Assembly (NCBI RefSeq): GCF_003994335.1
Contig: NZ_PNQZ01000070.1
Span: 1 to 64,000 of the forward strand
Source of the DNA: Asaia sp. W19
Lineage (GTDB): Bacteria; Pseudomonadota; Alphaproteobacteria; Acetobacterales; Acetobacteraceae
Direction of reading: 5' to 3'
Length of the DNA: 64,000 nt
The notes beneath the pieces were generated by a model. That model was given only the letters and a program-made list of their open reading frames with translations, was not told where the DNA came from and ran no database searches. The stretch's first letter is position 1. Each line of letters begins with the position of its first letter. A program made the translations under genes and the position numbers. This document shows, piece by piece, positions 1 through 7,930 of this stretch.

Positions 1-161
1 TCAGCACTCTCATCATCAGAACCACTGGTTCAGACAACACCAAAGCGCCGCCAACATATCCCTTCCATTCCTATTCAATTTTCAAAGAACCCTGCCTAAA
101 CTACTGATCTTACTCAGTCTTTCAGGCAGCCACCCCAGCGTCGTCCGCTGCGGTGAACGGG
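1..161 (-). promoter_or_regulatory. 5' leader of an rRNA operon (16S gene off the left edge)
   Basis: Read on the minus strand, this stretch has the look of an alphaproteobacterial pre-16S leader. A boxA-like antitermination element GTTCTTTGAAAA lies at 90-79. It is followed by an A/G-rich block containing GGGATATGTTGGCGGCG, a common pre-16S motif. No reading frame here is credible. The leader continues past the left edge, so the 16S gene itself is not visible. The assignment rests on remembered leader patterns plus the strong promoter just upstream. The boxA and promoter are seen; the identity of the operon is inferred. Confidence 0.65.
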
Positions 162-190
162 CTTTTACGGAAACCAGGGGGGGTTGTCAA
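162..190 (-). promoter_or_regulatory. Probable rrn promoter
   Basis: On the minus strand a perfect -35 hexamer TTGACA (190-185) is followed, after 17 nt, by TAAAAG (167-162), a 4/6 match to the -10 consensus. A GC-rich discriminator (CCCGTTC) comes next. That combination is typical of growth-rate-controlled rRNA promoters, and it points into the rRNA-type leader at 1-161. Confidence 0.6.
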
Positions 191-290
191 ACACTTCCTC
201 AAAACACCCAAAACCCACGCCAATCATAGGCCAATCCCGATTCCCACCCCCATCAATCAACACACCACAAACAAATTAATCCAAAAAAAC

Positions 291-1106
291 TCACAAAACC
301 GGGAAAGAAGGGCTGAGATGTCCCCCCTGCCGTACAGCCTCGATCCGTGTGGCCAGCCCCGTACGGTCATCCGTCTCGACGAAAACCCCGCATACAGTCG
401 CCTCTCCCTCTGCAGGCTGCAGGCGCTCACCCGGCAGCTTGCGCACAAAGCGGTACAGAGAGGCCTCCTTTCCCATACCGATCACGCTGTCATAGTCGCC
501 ACACATTCCGGCATCGGTCTGATAGGCCGTTCCCTTGGAAAGCACGCGATAATCTGCGGTCGGCACATGGGTATGCGTGCCAACCACGAGAGAAACCTTC
601 CCGTCCAGATAATGACCAAAGGCCATTTTCTCGCTGCCTGTCTCCGCATGCAGGTCCACGATAATGGCGTGGGCTGTCATCCCCAGCTTGTGACGCGACA
701 GACACTCGCTTACGGCGCGGAAAGGATCGTCGAGCGGGTCCATGAACAGGCGCCCCATGACATTGATCACCAGCACCTTGCGACCGTTCGGCAGCACGAT
801 CACGAAAGATCCCTGCCCCGGGGTCCCAGGCGGGAAATTGAGTGGTCGAATGATTCGCGGTTCGGAGTCGATATCCCGCAGCAATTCCTTCTTGTCCCAG
901 GCGTGATTGCCCAGCGTGATCACATCAACCCCGGCCTTGAACAGATCGGTCGCGATCGCGGTGGAGAGCCCAAAACCATGGGAGGCATTCTCTCCATTCA
1001 CCACCACGACATCCAGCTTGAGCGACTCACGCCACTCCGGCAGACGGGCTATCACGGCCTCCCGCCCTGAACGCCCAACGATATCTCCAAGAAAAAGTAG
1101 TCTCAC
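291..1106 (-). CDS. YmdB-family (TIGR00282) metallophosphoesterase
   Basis: A 271-aa protein of the YmdB/TIGR00282 calcineurin-like phosphoesterase family; characterised members hydrolyse 2',3'-cyclic nucleotides. The metal-ligand motifs are visible in order: LFLGDIVG near the N terminus, NGENASHG around residue 38, LGNHAWD around 66, DLHAET around 150, and VVGTHTHVPTAD around 176. Length matches the family (about 265-275 aa). Its ATG overlaps the stop of the upstream 5-formyl-THF cyclo-ligase by 4 bp (ATGA), so the two are translationally coupled. Downstream lies an rRNA promoter on the same strand. The cellular role in alphaproteobacteria is not settled. Confidence 0.9.
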   Translation of the reverse strand: MRLLFLGDIVGRSGREAVIARLPEWRESLKLDVVVVNGENASHGFGLSTAIATDLFKAGVDVITLGNHAWDKKELLRDIDSEPRIIRPLNFPPGTPGQGSFVIVLPNGRKVLVINVMGRLFMDPLDDPFRAVSECLSRHKLGMTAHAIIVDLHAETGSEKMAFGHYLDGKVSLVVGTHTHVPTADYRVLSKGTAYQTDAGMCGDYDSVIGMGKEASLYRFVRKLPGERLQPAEGEATVCGVFVETDDRTGLATRIEAVRQGGHLSPSFPVL

Positions 1107-1678
1107 TCTGCTTTGCCTTTCCCGGCCCTAGGGGTGATGATTTCCTGCTCGGTAACAATACGGTCCAGAGGCGCGTCATACGGCCCGATGGGTACATGCG
1201 CCACTTCCTGCCACGCGAAAGCGAACCCGATCCCCCGGCAGCCCAGAGCCGCAAGCGTCCTGTCATAATAGCCCCCGCCATAGCCCAGCCGGTTGAACGA
1301 CCTGTCAAAAGCCAGAAGAGGCACCAGCAGCACATCTGGACGCCCGATAACTCCGTCAGGATGCACTGTGCCAAAACGGCCTGTGAGCATCGCGCAGGTC
1401 GGGGCCCAGTGTCGAAACAGCAGCGCGCTGCCCTTGGGAGTTGTCTCTGGCAGAAGCACGTCGCGCCCGGCAGCAAACAGGGCATGACAGAGCGGGCGCA
1501 GATCCGGCTCGTCAGGCAAAGGCCAGACACACCCAATCGCGCGCGCAGCAGGCTCAGCAAGCAACGCTGCAGCAAGGCGCTTGTTCAGGAGATCCAGAGA
1601 ATGGGGAGGAGCCACCGTATCGGCCCGGCGCTGGCGCATCATGCGCCGCAGATCCTGCTTTTGCTGATCTATCATCAT
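1103..1678 (-). CDS. ygfA: 5-formyltetrahydrofolate cyclo-ligase
   Basis: ATP-dependent conversion of 5-formyl-THF to 5,10-methenyl-THF, a folate salvage step in the cytoplasm. The N-terminal pattern KQDLRRMMRQRR and the C-terminal glycine-rich motif RLGYGGGYYDRTLA, which binds the nucleotide phosphate, are diagnostic. The frame is open upstream to 1729, but the start at 1678 (tandem ATG) gives the family's usual length of about 190 aa and leaves the upstream 6S RNA intact. The order zapA, 6S RNA, ygfA is conserved across Proteobacteria. It overlaps the YmdB-type gene by 4 bp. Confidence 0.92.
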   Translation of the reverse strand: MMIDQQKQDLRRMMRQRRADTVAPPHSLDLLNKRLAAALLAEPAARAIGCVWPLPDEPDLRPLCHALFAAGRDVLLPETTPKGSALLFRHWAPTCAMLTGRFGTVHPDGVIGRPDVLLVPLLAFDRSFNRLGYGGGYYDRTLAALGCRGIGFAFAWQEVAHVPIGPYDAPLDRIVTEQEIITPRAGKGKAE

Positions 1679-1680
1679 GT

Positions 1681-1836
1681 GTGGAACCACCCTGGCCGTC
1701 GGTCTTTCAGCCCTCCCGGACCTGCTCACGCAGGTGGGCGCCAGATATCATGACCACGATCACAACAGAGCCAGCTCCCTAAGGAAGTGCTTATCGGCCC
1801 AGGGGTTGAGTTGCCTGACGTACCGGGCAGTCCCAC
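1681..1836 (-). ncRNA. ssrS: 6S RNA
   Basis: 6S RNA mimics an open promoter and sequesters the sigma-70 holoenzyme in stationary phase. On the minus strand the ends pair as a closing stem: GTGGGACTGCCC (1836-1825) with GGGTGGTTCCAC (1692-1681), G-U pairs included. The interior carries CCCCTGGGCCGATA, close to CCCCUGAGCCGAUA of E. coli 6S, and a hairpin ending GAGCTGGCTC. It sits 10 bp after the zapA stop and 2 bp before ygfA, the classical location. Length (about 156 nt) fits alphaproteobacterial 6S. Exact ends are approximate. Confidence 0.85.
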
Positions 1837-1846
1837 CCGTCACTAA

Positions 1847-2188
1847 CTAGGCACTCTCAAGCTCACCTGCAATGCCTTCGGCGCGCTCGGCCAATAAATT
1901 AAGCTTCTGCTCAAGCGCCTCGTTCTCGGTGATGATCCGATCAGCCCTTTGCACCCGCTCGCTGGTGGTGCTTGGCAGGATTTCCTTGGCCAGATCATGC
2001 AGTTCATCGGCCATGAGCAATGCGGCCATGACCAGAGTCCAGGATTCGCCGCCCTGTGTCCCGAGACTCCGAACACGCTCAATGCGGCGCTCCACCTGCT
2101 TCGCGAGCTCCTGCAGATAGCGCTCCTCGCCATCCTGGCAGCCAATCGTATAGGAGTACCCATTAAGTCGGAGGGATATCTGGGCCAT
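1847..2188 (-). CDS. zapA: Cell division protein ZapA
   Basis: A 113-aa FtsZ-ring accessory protein that cross-links FtsZ protofilaments. The N-terminal beta segment (ISLRLNGYSYTIGC), the amphipathic helix LQELAKQVERRIERVR and the segment VMAALLMADELHDLAKE match ZapA, followed by a C-terminal coiled coil (ENEALEQKLNLLAERAEGI). It follows a small gene at 2-bp spacing, so the two are probably co-transcribed, and 6S RNA lies immediately downstream. Confidence 0.9.
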   Translation of the reverse strand: MAQISLRLNGYSYTIGCQDGEERYLQELAKQVERRIERVRSLGTQGGESWTLVMAALLMADELHDLAKEILPSTTSERVQRADRIITENEALEQKLNLLAERAEGIAGELESA

Positions 2189-2190
2189 GA

Positions 2191-2400
2191 TTATGCCTCA
2201 TCCTCATCATCAAGACGTGCGACAAGGTCTCGAACCCGAAGGCGCAGAGCCTCTATATTCGCGGCCAATGGCTGCCAGTCAGGGCCTTGTTCCGGCGCGT
2301 GTCTGGCATGATGCAAGGCATAGGCAATACGGTCGAGCGCTTCCTCGATCCGCGCCTCCGGTCTGACAGACCCCTTTGCAGTCTCGATCTGATCCGTCAA
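2191..2400 (-). CDS. Small hypothetical protein upstream of zapA
   Basis: A 69-aa acidic, helix-rich protein with heptad-like spacing (IEEALDRIAYALHHA, then IEALRLRVRDLVARLDDED), suggesting a short coiled coil. It ends 2 bp before zapA, so the two are likely one operon. Small coiled-coil proteins (DUF4164-like) are often found at this place in alphaproteobacteria. Family membership is inferred from context and shape only. Confidence 0.65.
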   Translation of the reverse strand: MTDQIETAKGSVRPEARIEEALDRIAYALHHARHAPEQGPDWQPLAANIEALRLRVRDLVARLDDEDEA

Positions 2401-2467
2401 AACACCCTCTTCATCACCGCATTTTCCGCTTTCACAAGGAAGCCCCTAACCTGTCGCGAGGTCAAGC

Positions 2468-2878
2468 ATGAAGCCCGAGGCCCTGCTCCCGAGGAGGGTG
2501 ATTGCCCTCTATGACAGGTCACTCCTCGCCTATCTGCCTCCGCCGGACGAGACCCCTCCCTACGCTGTTATTCCCGCCCCGGGTCTCGGGCCTATCATGG
2601 GCCTGCCCTGGTGGCTGGCTTTGACGCGGGACCTGCACGGACCGAAGCTCTTCGATGCCGGTTCGGCACCTGCCCTGGCGGCGCTGGCTCTACGCGAGGG
2701 CGTGGCTTGGGTTATCTGTACGGCGCGTGGACCCGCTCTTGAGACGATCAGGGCTCTCGCTCCCCTTTGCGGAGGCCAGATTTTGACAAGCCGCCCGGAC
2801 GCACTCACTCTTGGCAGACCACCCTATAACGCCTACCGACTGACTCAGCTCTCCCGATATCTGGCGCGTGAAAGCTGA
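2468..2878 (+). CDS. Hypothetical protein, 136 aa
   Basis: Family not recognised. The protein is globular, without a signal peptide or membrane helix, and rich in Ala, Leu and Pro. Segments such as FDAGSAPALAALALREGVAWVICTA and ALAPLCGGQILTSRP read like a small alpha/beta fold. It stands 26 bp upstream of thiE on the same strand and is divergent from the zapA cluster, so it is probably the first gene of a two-gene unit with thiE. Codon use matches its neighbours. Confidence 0.65.
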   Translation: MKPEALLPRRVIALYDRSLLAYLPPPDETPPYAVIPAPGLGPIMGLPWWLALTRDLHGPKLFDAGSAPALAALALREGVAWVICTARGPALETIRALAPLCGGQILTSRPDALTLGRPPYNAYRLTQLSRYLARES

Positions 2879-2904
2879 GCGCCCAACCTTTACGGACCCT
2901 GCCC

Positions 2905-3495
2905 ATGCTGCCTTGCGAACTGTATCTCGTCACGATGCCGGATTTCGACCCGTCCCGTGAACTGAACGATCTGGTCAAGGTGCTCGAACGCTGGACACCG
3001 GCAGCCCTGAGACTGGGCACGTCCGAGGAGAACCGCGCTCGTCACTGCGTGAAGGCCATTCGTGAAACCGTGCAGTCTCTCGGGACCGCCCTGATCCTGA
3101 CAGATCTGCCCGCCCTGGCCAGTGAACTCGGCTGTGACGGCGTGCATCTCACGAGCAGCCCCGCCCAGTGCCTGACCGCGCGTGAAGAGCTCGGGCGGGA
3201 CCTGCAACTGGGTGTCTATTGCGGCACCAGCCGCGATGACGCCATGCACGCAGGCGAACTCGGTGCCGATTATATATCAGTTGCCCCCAACGCGCCGGAC
3301 CTGGTGGCGTGGTGGTCGCAAATGATGGAATTGCCGGTTATCGCGGAGGGTATTGAAACCGCAGAAGAGGCCTCGGCCATGATCAAGGCCAATGCCGATT
3401 TCCTGGCCGTGCCACTCAGCTTCGTCGATGCCGACGAAGCCGGGGCGCGGCTGGAAGCGATCATCAGCCGCGCGGCGGCAGAATATCCTGGGTGA
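2905..3495 (+). CDS. thiE: Thiamine phosphate synthase-like (ThiE/TenI)
   Basis: ThiE joins HMP-PP and thiazole phosphate to thiamine phosphate; TenI homologues have other thiamine-related roles. A TIM-barrel pattern is visible: ELYLVTMPDFD at the start, LILTDLPALASELGCDGVHL around 75-95, LGVYCGTSRDDAMHAGELGADYISVAP around 112-135, and VIAEGIETAEEASAMI around 150. The usual GGI-type phosphate loop is not clear and the protein is short (196 aa), so a TenI-like variant is possible. Its 3' end overlaps the convergent FAS1 gene by 32 bp. No TPP riboswitch is seen upstream. Confidence 0.8.
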   Translation: MLPCELYLVTMPDFDPSRELNDLVKVLERWTPAALRLGTSEENRARHCVKAIRETVQSLGTALILTDLPALASELGCDGVHLTSSPAQCLTAREELGRDLQLGVYCGTSRDDAMHAGELGADYISVAPNAPDLVAWWSQMMELPVIAEGIETAEEASAMIKANADFLAVPLSFVDADEAGARLEAIISRAAAEYPG

Positions 3496-4168
3496 TATAG
3501 AGCGTACCATTGGATTGAGGCGCGCCGTTGAGCCAGAGTTTGACGATGCGCCCGGTCTGATTGGACAACACGAACTGCCCGGTTGCGCTCTCACGCTGAA
3601 TGATCATCATATCACCCGAGAGGGTCTTGAGGCCGATCTTGTCGGACTTCAGCCGCGCCATCGCCCGGGTAAGTCTCTGAGGCGTCCAATTACCACGGAT
3701 AATTGAGTAGCCCAGAAGCTGTTGGAGCTGCCGAGCATTGGCAGGCGCCATTAGGCCGCCCGGAATCTGAGCCGCATAGCGCTCGAACGGTTCGTTGGGC
3801 ATCGCGAAAACCGTAAAGGGCCCGTTGCGACCAAGCCTAGGGAACATGCCCGCCTGACGCAGCGCCTGACGATAATCGGCAAGCTCTAACGCCGTCGTGA
3901 TATTCTCGCTCAGAGGCCGGTCAGCAAAGGAGAAAGTGGGTGGCTCATGATAAGCCACTGGGCTCGACGTCTCTGTCTTGGTCGAGGCATGATACATATG
4001 AGCGCTGCTGACCGCAGGCATCTGGGCAGCAGAGAGCGAATTGGCCCTCGGAAACGGATCCTGGCGCGCGCGGCTCTCGCATCCTGCGAGGGTAAGCGCC
4101 AGTATGGCGCCACCGATCGTGGTTGTTCTTTTTATTGTTGTGTCCAGCAGCGCCATTGAATTCAGCAT
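3464..4168 (-). CDS. FAS1 (fasciclin) domain lipoprotein
   Basis: Residues 13-30 form a hydrophobic signal ending in a lipobox (LTLAGC), so the protein is a predicted outer- or inner-membrane lipoprotein. The C-terminal 140 residues match a fasciclin domain: helix DYRQALRQAG, the H1-like block GPFTVFAMPNEPFER and the terminal NGTLYITQDILPP. FAS1 domains mediate adhesion or envelope interactions. An alternative ATG exists at 4156. The start region abuts the stop of the Gly-rich lipoprotein gene, suggesting a two-gene envelope operon. Confidence 0.82.
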   Translation of the reverse strand: MLNSMALLDTTIKRTTTIGGAILALTLAGCESRARQDPFPRANSLSAAQMPAVSSAHMYHASTKTETSSPVAYHEPPTFSFADRPLSENITTALELADYRQALRQAGMFPRLGRNGPFTVFAMPNEPFERYAAQIPGGLMAPANARQLQQLLGYSIIRGNWTPQRLTRAMARLKSDKIGLKTLSGDMMIIQRESATGQFVLSNQTGRIVKLWLNGAPQSNGTLYITQDILPPRG

Positions 4169-4578
4169 CCATCTCCACGCATGGTCCAGCCGACCACACG
4201 ACTATTGGTCAGTTCGAAAGTCGTCTGACAGGTTGTATTGTAATAGCTGGGCGGGAAACCGCCAAAACCACCACCATAGCCGCCATAACCACCCCAGCCG
4301 CCGCCCCAGCCGCCATAACCGCCCCAGGGACCGCCACCCCAACCCCAACCCCAGCCCCCTGTGCCGGGCGAGTAATTGGTCTCGTTATCGATATAGGCCA
4401 GGAAGTCATGGCCGCTGGCCTGATAGGTGCGCGTGGGCACGCCGAAGGTTCTGAGTACATCCACGTCGGTCTTGCCGATCATGGAATCCAGCACCTTGCG
4501 CTGTTGAACCGTCGGTACATCGCATGCTGACAGGGTCAGCAAAGCAGCAAACGACAGAAAAACTGTTTTCTTCATCAT
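4162..4578 (-). CDS. Gly/Trp/Tyr-rich lipoprotein (BamE/SmpA-like pattern)
   Basis: The start at 4578 (MMKKTVFL) gives a clean lipoprotein signal with lipobox LSAC. A BamE/SmpA-like segment follows (LDSMIGKTDVDVLRTFGVP). After it comes a low-complexity tract of about 40 residues, mainly Gly with Trp and Tyr. The end is a Cys-containing segment (TTCQTTFELTNSRVVGW...GDGC). It resembles the lipoprotein at 46031-46621 in both flanks but not in the Gly tract. The role is unknown; an envelope assembly or stability function is inferred from the pattern. Confidence 0.75.
   Translation of the reverse strand: MMKKTVFLSFAALLTLSACDVPTVQQRKVLDSMIGKTDVDVLRTFGVPTRTYQASGHDFLAYIDNETNYSPGTGGWGWGWGGGPWGGYGGWGGGWGGYGGYGGGFGGFPPSYYNTTCQTTFELTNSRVVGWTMRGDGC
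4252..4365 (-). repeat. Gly-rich coding repeat
   Basis: Tandem degenerate units of GGNTGGGGNGGN type, read on the minus strand, encode runs of Gly-Gly-Trp/Tyr in the lipoprotein at 4162-4578. Such tracts are prone to copy-number change. Confidence 0.7.
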
Positions 4579-4691
4579 CCTGTTACCCTTTCCGAAGCTG
4601 AAGCCGCCTGCCGGATCAGTTCGAAGCTGGCGCCACTCTAGGCCATGAGAACGAGTTTGCCCCCAGAAAAGGTTCATGGCTATCCGAAGGT

Positions 4692-5675
4692 TTAAGAAAA
4701 CCACAGAATGTCACAGAGCCGAGGGGCACCGGTTGCCAGCATGGCCAACCGGTCAAATCCCAGCGCGATCCCACTACAAGGGGGCAAACCCTCAAGATCC
4801 CGCAGAAATGCCTCGTCCAGGGGCCAATCCTGATCCGGGTACAGCGCAAGCCGTCGCGCCCGATCCGCCTCGAAGCGATCCCGCTGTTCGTCAGGATCGG
4901 TCAGTTCCTCGAACGCATTGGCCAGTTCGATCCCGGCCGCGTAGAGCTCAAAGCGTAGAGCAACGCGTGGATCTTCGGGATCGCGCCGCGACAGGGCGGC
5001 CTGAGCCGCAGGCCAGTGCGTCAGGAAGGTGGGACTGTCACGCCCGATGCGGGGCTCGACACGTTCCAGAAGCAGCCGAAAAAACAGGTCTTCCCAGTTC
5101 TCCCCGGCGCGGAGGACTGTTTGCGCCTCCCTGGCCAGACGAGGGGCATCCTCCCCTATCGCCAGCAGGTCGACCCCGACGTAACGCGTGAACGCCTCCG
5201 CCATCGTCAGGCGCTCGAAGGGCTGATCAATACGCAAGCAGGTCCCGCCATACGTCACCTCGGGCGGAAGAAGACGCCGCAGAAGCGTCTCAGTCTCGTC
5301 CATGAGCGATACGAGCCCTGCGCCGGGCCGATACCATTCGAGCATGGTAAATTCCGGCGCATGGAGCGCACTCTGCTCCCCATTGCGCCAGACGCGCGCG
5401 AGCTGGAACACCGGCAGTCCCGTCGCCGCCACGATACGCTTCATGGCGAATTCCGGGCTCGTATGCAGGAACCGCGTCATCCGTGTCCCGTCCGGTGCTT
5501 CCAGTTCTGTCCGGAAACATCGGAGGTGGATTTCCTCACCCGGTGAGGTCACGGCATAGGGCGTCTCAACCTCCAGATAACCCCGCGCCTCGAAAAACGC
5601 CCTCAGGCTACGCTGCAAAAGAATGCGTTTTTGCATGAGCGGAAGTTTGTCTGAAACCGCGTCTCTACGGGCCAT
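4692..5675 (-). CDS. epmA: EF-P--(R)-beta-lysine ligase
   Basis: A lysyl-tRNA-synthetase-like class II enzyme lacking the anticodon-binding domain; it attaches beta-lysine to the conserved Lys of EF-P. Motif 2 is visible (VFQLARVWRNGEQS, then HAPEFTMLEWYR), as is motif 3 (GIALGFDRLAML). Starting at 5675 gives 327 aa, the usual EpmA length; the longer open frame to 5891 runs over the divergent epmB start and is rejected. It is divergent from epmB with 52 bp between, and efp lies 2.2 kb away, so the whole pathway apart from the EpmC hydroxylase is present. Confidence 0.92.
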   Translation of the reverse strand: MARRDAVSDKLPLMQKRILLQRSLRAFFEARGYLEVETPYAVTSPGEEIHLRCFRTELEAPDGTRMTRFLHTSPEFAMKRIVAATGLPVFQLARVWRNGEQSALHAPEFTMLEWYRPGAGLVSLMDETETLLRRLLPPEVTYGGTCLRIDQPFERLTMAEAFTRYVGVDLLAIGEDAPRLAREAQTVLRAGENWEDLFFRLLLERVEPRIGRDSPTFLTHWPAAQAALSRRDPEDPRVALRFELYAAGIELANAFEELTDPDEQRDRFEADRARRLALYPDQDWPLDEAFLRDLEGLPPCSGIALGFDRLAMLATGAPRLCDILWFS

Positions 5676-5727
5676 GATCTGTGCTCTTTGGTTGCGAAAG
5701 CTGATAGGCTTGCAGTACAGCGCCCTG

Positions 5728-6813
5728 ATGTCAGAAAAGGTCAATCCCCCAGCCGCATCCCGGCCCGTATTGCGGAGCGTTACACAACTCGTCGCCCACG
5801 GGCTCGCGCCGGAAGCACAAAAGGAGGCGCTCGACGCTGTCGCCAGGCAATTTGCGACGGCCATCCCACCTGCGTTCCATGACCTGATCACACACGCTGA
5901 CGACCCAATCGCCCGTCAGGTCGTTCCAACCCCGGCCGAACTGCACACCGCACCATGGGAACTCCACGACCCGATCGGCGACGACGCTCTCTCTCCCGTG
6001 CCTGGCATCGTGCATCGTTATGCTGATCGCGCCCTGCTCAAACCTTTGCTGGTCTGCCCGCTCTATTGCCGGTTCTGCTTCAGGCGCGAGCATGTCGGCC
6101 CCGATGGTGGTCTGCTCTCGGAAGAAGACCTGACGCGCGCCCTCGACTGGATTGCCAATCATCCGGCTATCAGCGAGATCATCCTCACTGGGGGAGATCC
6201 GTTGATGTTGAGCCCACGCCGCCTGCGCCATATCATCGGGGCGCTTTCGGCCATGCCCCATATCAAGACCATACGCCTGCATAGCCGCGTGCCGGTGGCC
6301 GATCCGGCACGGATTACGCCCGCTCTGCTCGACGCGCTCGAGACGGACCGCGCCCTCTGGGTGGTGCTACACGCCAATCACGCCAGCGAGATGACCGCTG
6401 AGGCCCGCGCCGCCACGAGACTGATCCAGAGCCGCGCGATCCCGGTCCTCAGCCAGTCGGTGCTGCTGCGGGGCGTCAACGACACTGAGGAAGCGCTTGA
6501 GGCGCTGCTGCGCGCTTTCGTTACCGCACGCATCAAGCCCTATTACCTGCATCAGCTCGACCCGGCGCCGGGCACGGCGCATTTTCATGTGCCGATCGAT
6601 GAGGGGCGCGCGCTGCTCGCCCGGCTGCGCGGCCGCGTGACCGGGCTGGCCTGGCCTACTTACGTACTCGACATCCCGGGAGGCGCGGGCAAAGTCCCGC
6701 TCGGGCCCGATTACTACCGCCCCGACACCCATCCCGGCCTCGTGCGCGATCCCTATGGCCAGAGTCACACGCTGGACACCGGGCCTTCGCGAGAGCGTGC
6801 TTCAGAGGGGTGA
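5728..6813 (+). CDS. epmB: EF-P lysine 2,3-aminomutase (radical SAM)
   Basis: Converts lysine to beta-lysine for EF-P modification, using a 4Fe-4S cluster, SAM and PLP. The radical-SAM CxxxCxxC motif is seen as CPLYCRFCFR, followed by ILTGGDPLMLSPRRL. The C-terminal YYLHQLDPAPGTAHF and VLDIPGGAGKVPL blocks are typical of KamA/EpmB. Start 5728 gives 361 aa, close to the family length; the open frame upstream to 5623 overlaps epmA. The 3' end overlaps the convergent nuclease gene by 12 bp. Confidence 0.93.
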   Translation: MSEKVNPPAASRPVLRSVTQLVAHGLAPEAQKEALDAVARQFATAIPPAFHDLITHADDPIARQVVPTPAELHTAPWELHDPIGDDALSPVPGIVHRYADRALLKPLLVCPLYCRFCFRREHVGPDGGLLSEEDLTRALDWIANHPAISEIILTGGDPLMLSPRRLRHIIGALSAMPHIKTIRLHSRVPVADPARITPALLDALETDRALWVVLHANHASEMTAEARAATRLIQSRAIPVLSQSVLLRGVNDTEEALEALLRAFVTARIKPYYLHQLDPAPGTAHFHVPIDEGRALLARLRGRVTGLAWPTYVLDIPGGAGKVPLGPDYYRPDTHPGLVRDPYGQSHTLDTGPSRERASEG

Positions 6814-7743
6814 GGACCCCGAGAGCATGGAATTAAGGAAGCGCCTGAGCACGGAGAGGGTCAGGCGGCGCAATTGCGGCGATACATGATAAGGCTCGGC
6901 CTGCGGGTCCGGCAGCTCGGTAATATGATCACGCAGGGCTCCCGTGAGCAGCGGAAACGCATTGACCCCCGTCACCCGCTCGAGCGTGACAAGCGGCACC
7001 TGGGTACAGCTTGGAGTGACCGTATTCTTGCACACATAGACAGTGACGGCCTGACGGCCAGGCAGATAAACCGCCTTCCAGGTCGAGCTCGGCACGGGGA
7101 GTTCCTGCACACCAATACGCACCGGCATATCCGTCCTATACGCCGGACCGGTCACCACATAGGCTTCCCCCTCGGCCAGCACGCGCTCACGCACACGCTT
7201 CTCGACCCCGGCCCACAAACCACGATTCAGGTCGGGTGTCTGCGGTACCATATTGGCGAGCGAGAATGTCTCCTGCTGGGAGGCACGGTCTGGCGCATCA
7301 CCACTGGGCATCATGTGCCCCCGGTCAAAACCGGAACGCTGGTAATCGCTCAATCTTGCCCGATCAGCTTCAGGCTGGCGCGTCTCTTCATGGAACTTGC
7401 CTTCGCGCAGGGCGTGCTGGGCACGGCGTATTCCCTCACGGGTCAGATGTTCCGCAACCCAGATCGGTTCATGAGTCACGCCCGATACCAGAACCGCAAA
7501 ATCCGTGTTGCAGAGAAAGACCATACGGGCGAGCGGCACCGGGGCCGCCACGACGGGCGGAACACCTTCGTAGAAATCCCGCGGGCAAGCCTCATCACTT
7601 CCAATGAGAGTACCCTGTCTTACAGCGGCAGATCCTGAAGCCGGCACTCCTTCAGCCCATACCGGTCCCGACGTCATGCCCCCGGTCAGGAGCATTGAGA
7701 CCACGACCAGCTGGGGGGAATTCAGGAGGGTGCGCATTATCAT
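6802..7743 (-). CDS. Secreted DNA/RNA non-specific endonuclease (NUC1 family)
   Basis: A beta-beta-alpha-metal nuclease of the Serratia NucA type. The catalytic motif DRGHMMPSGD is intact, followed by the metal-ligand helix SLANMVPQTPDLNRGLW. A signal peptide (LVVVSMLLTGG...VWA) precedes a mature domain of about 285 aa, so export to the periplasm or outside is expected. Start 7743 is preferred over the open frame to 7833. Likely roles are nucleic-acid scavenging or degradation of extracellular DNA. It sits between epmB and efp without an obvious functional link. Confidence 0.88.
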   Translation of the reverse strand: MIMRTLLNSPQLVVVSMLLTGGMTSGPVWAEGVPASGSAAVRQGTLIGSDEACPRDFYEGVPPVVAAPVPLARMVFLCNTDFAVLVSGVTHEPIWVAEHLTREGIRRAQHALREGKFHEETRQPEADRARLSDYQRSGFDRGHMMPSGDAPDRASQQETFSLANMVPQTPDLNRGLWAGVEKRVRERVLAEGEAYVVTGPAYRTDMPVRIGVQELPVPSSTWKAVYLPGRQAVTVYVCKNTVTPSCTQVPLVTLERVTGVNAFPLLTGALRDHITELPDPQAEPYHVSPQLRRLTLSVLRRFLNSMLSGSSPL

Positions 7744-7930
7744 GCTTCGGCTCCTAGCTTCCGCTTGGCAAACGCACAACAACGCCCTTGCTTGGCGCGC
7801 GGGCAAGACATGCCGCCCCGGGGCAGACTCCATCTCGCTTGCTCTTGCGCGTCCGCTTCGTTAGAACCCCGCCTTTCACGGCGGCACGGACCCGTCGTAT
7901 CCACATCACGATTCCCGGGATCTTTCTTCC

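Noticed and set aside
153-1070. 305-codon plus-strand frame
   Set aside because: Begins inside the rRNA promoter region and is antisense to the YmdB-type gene.
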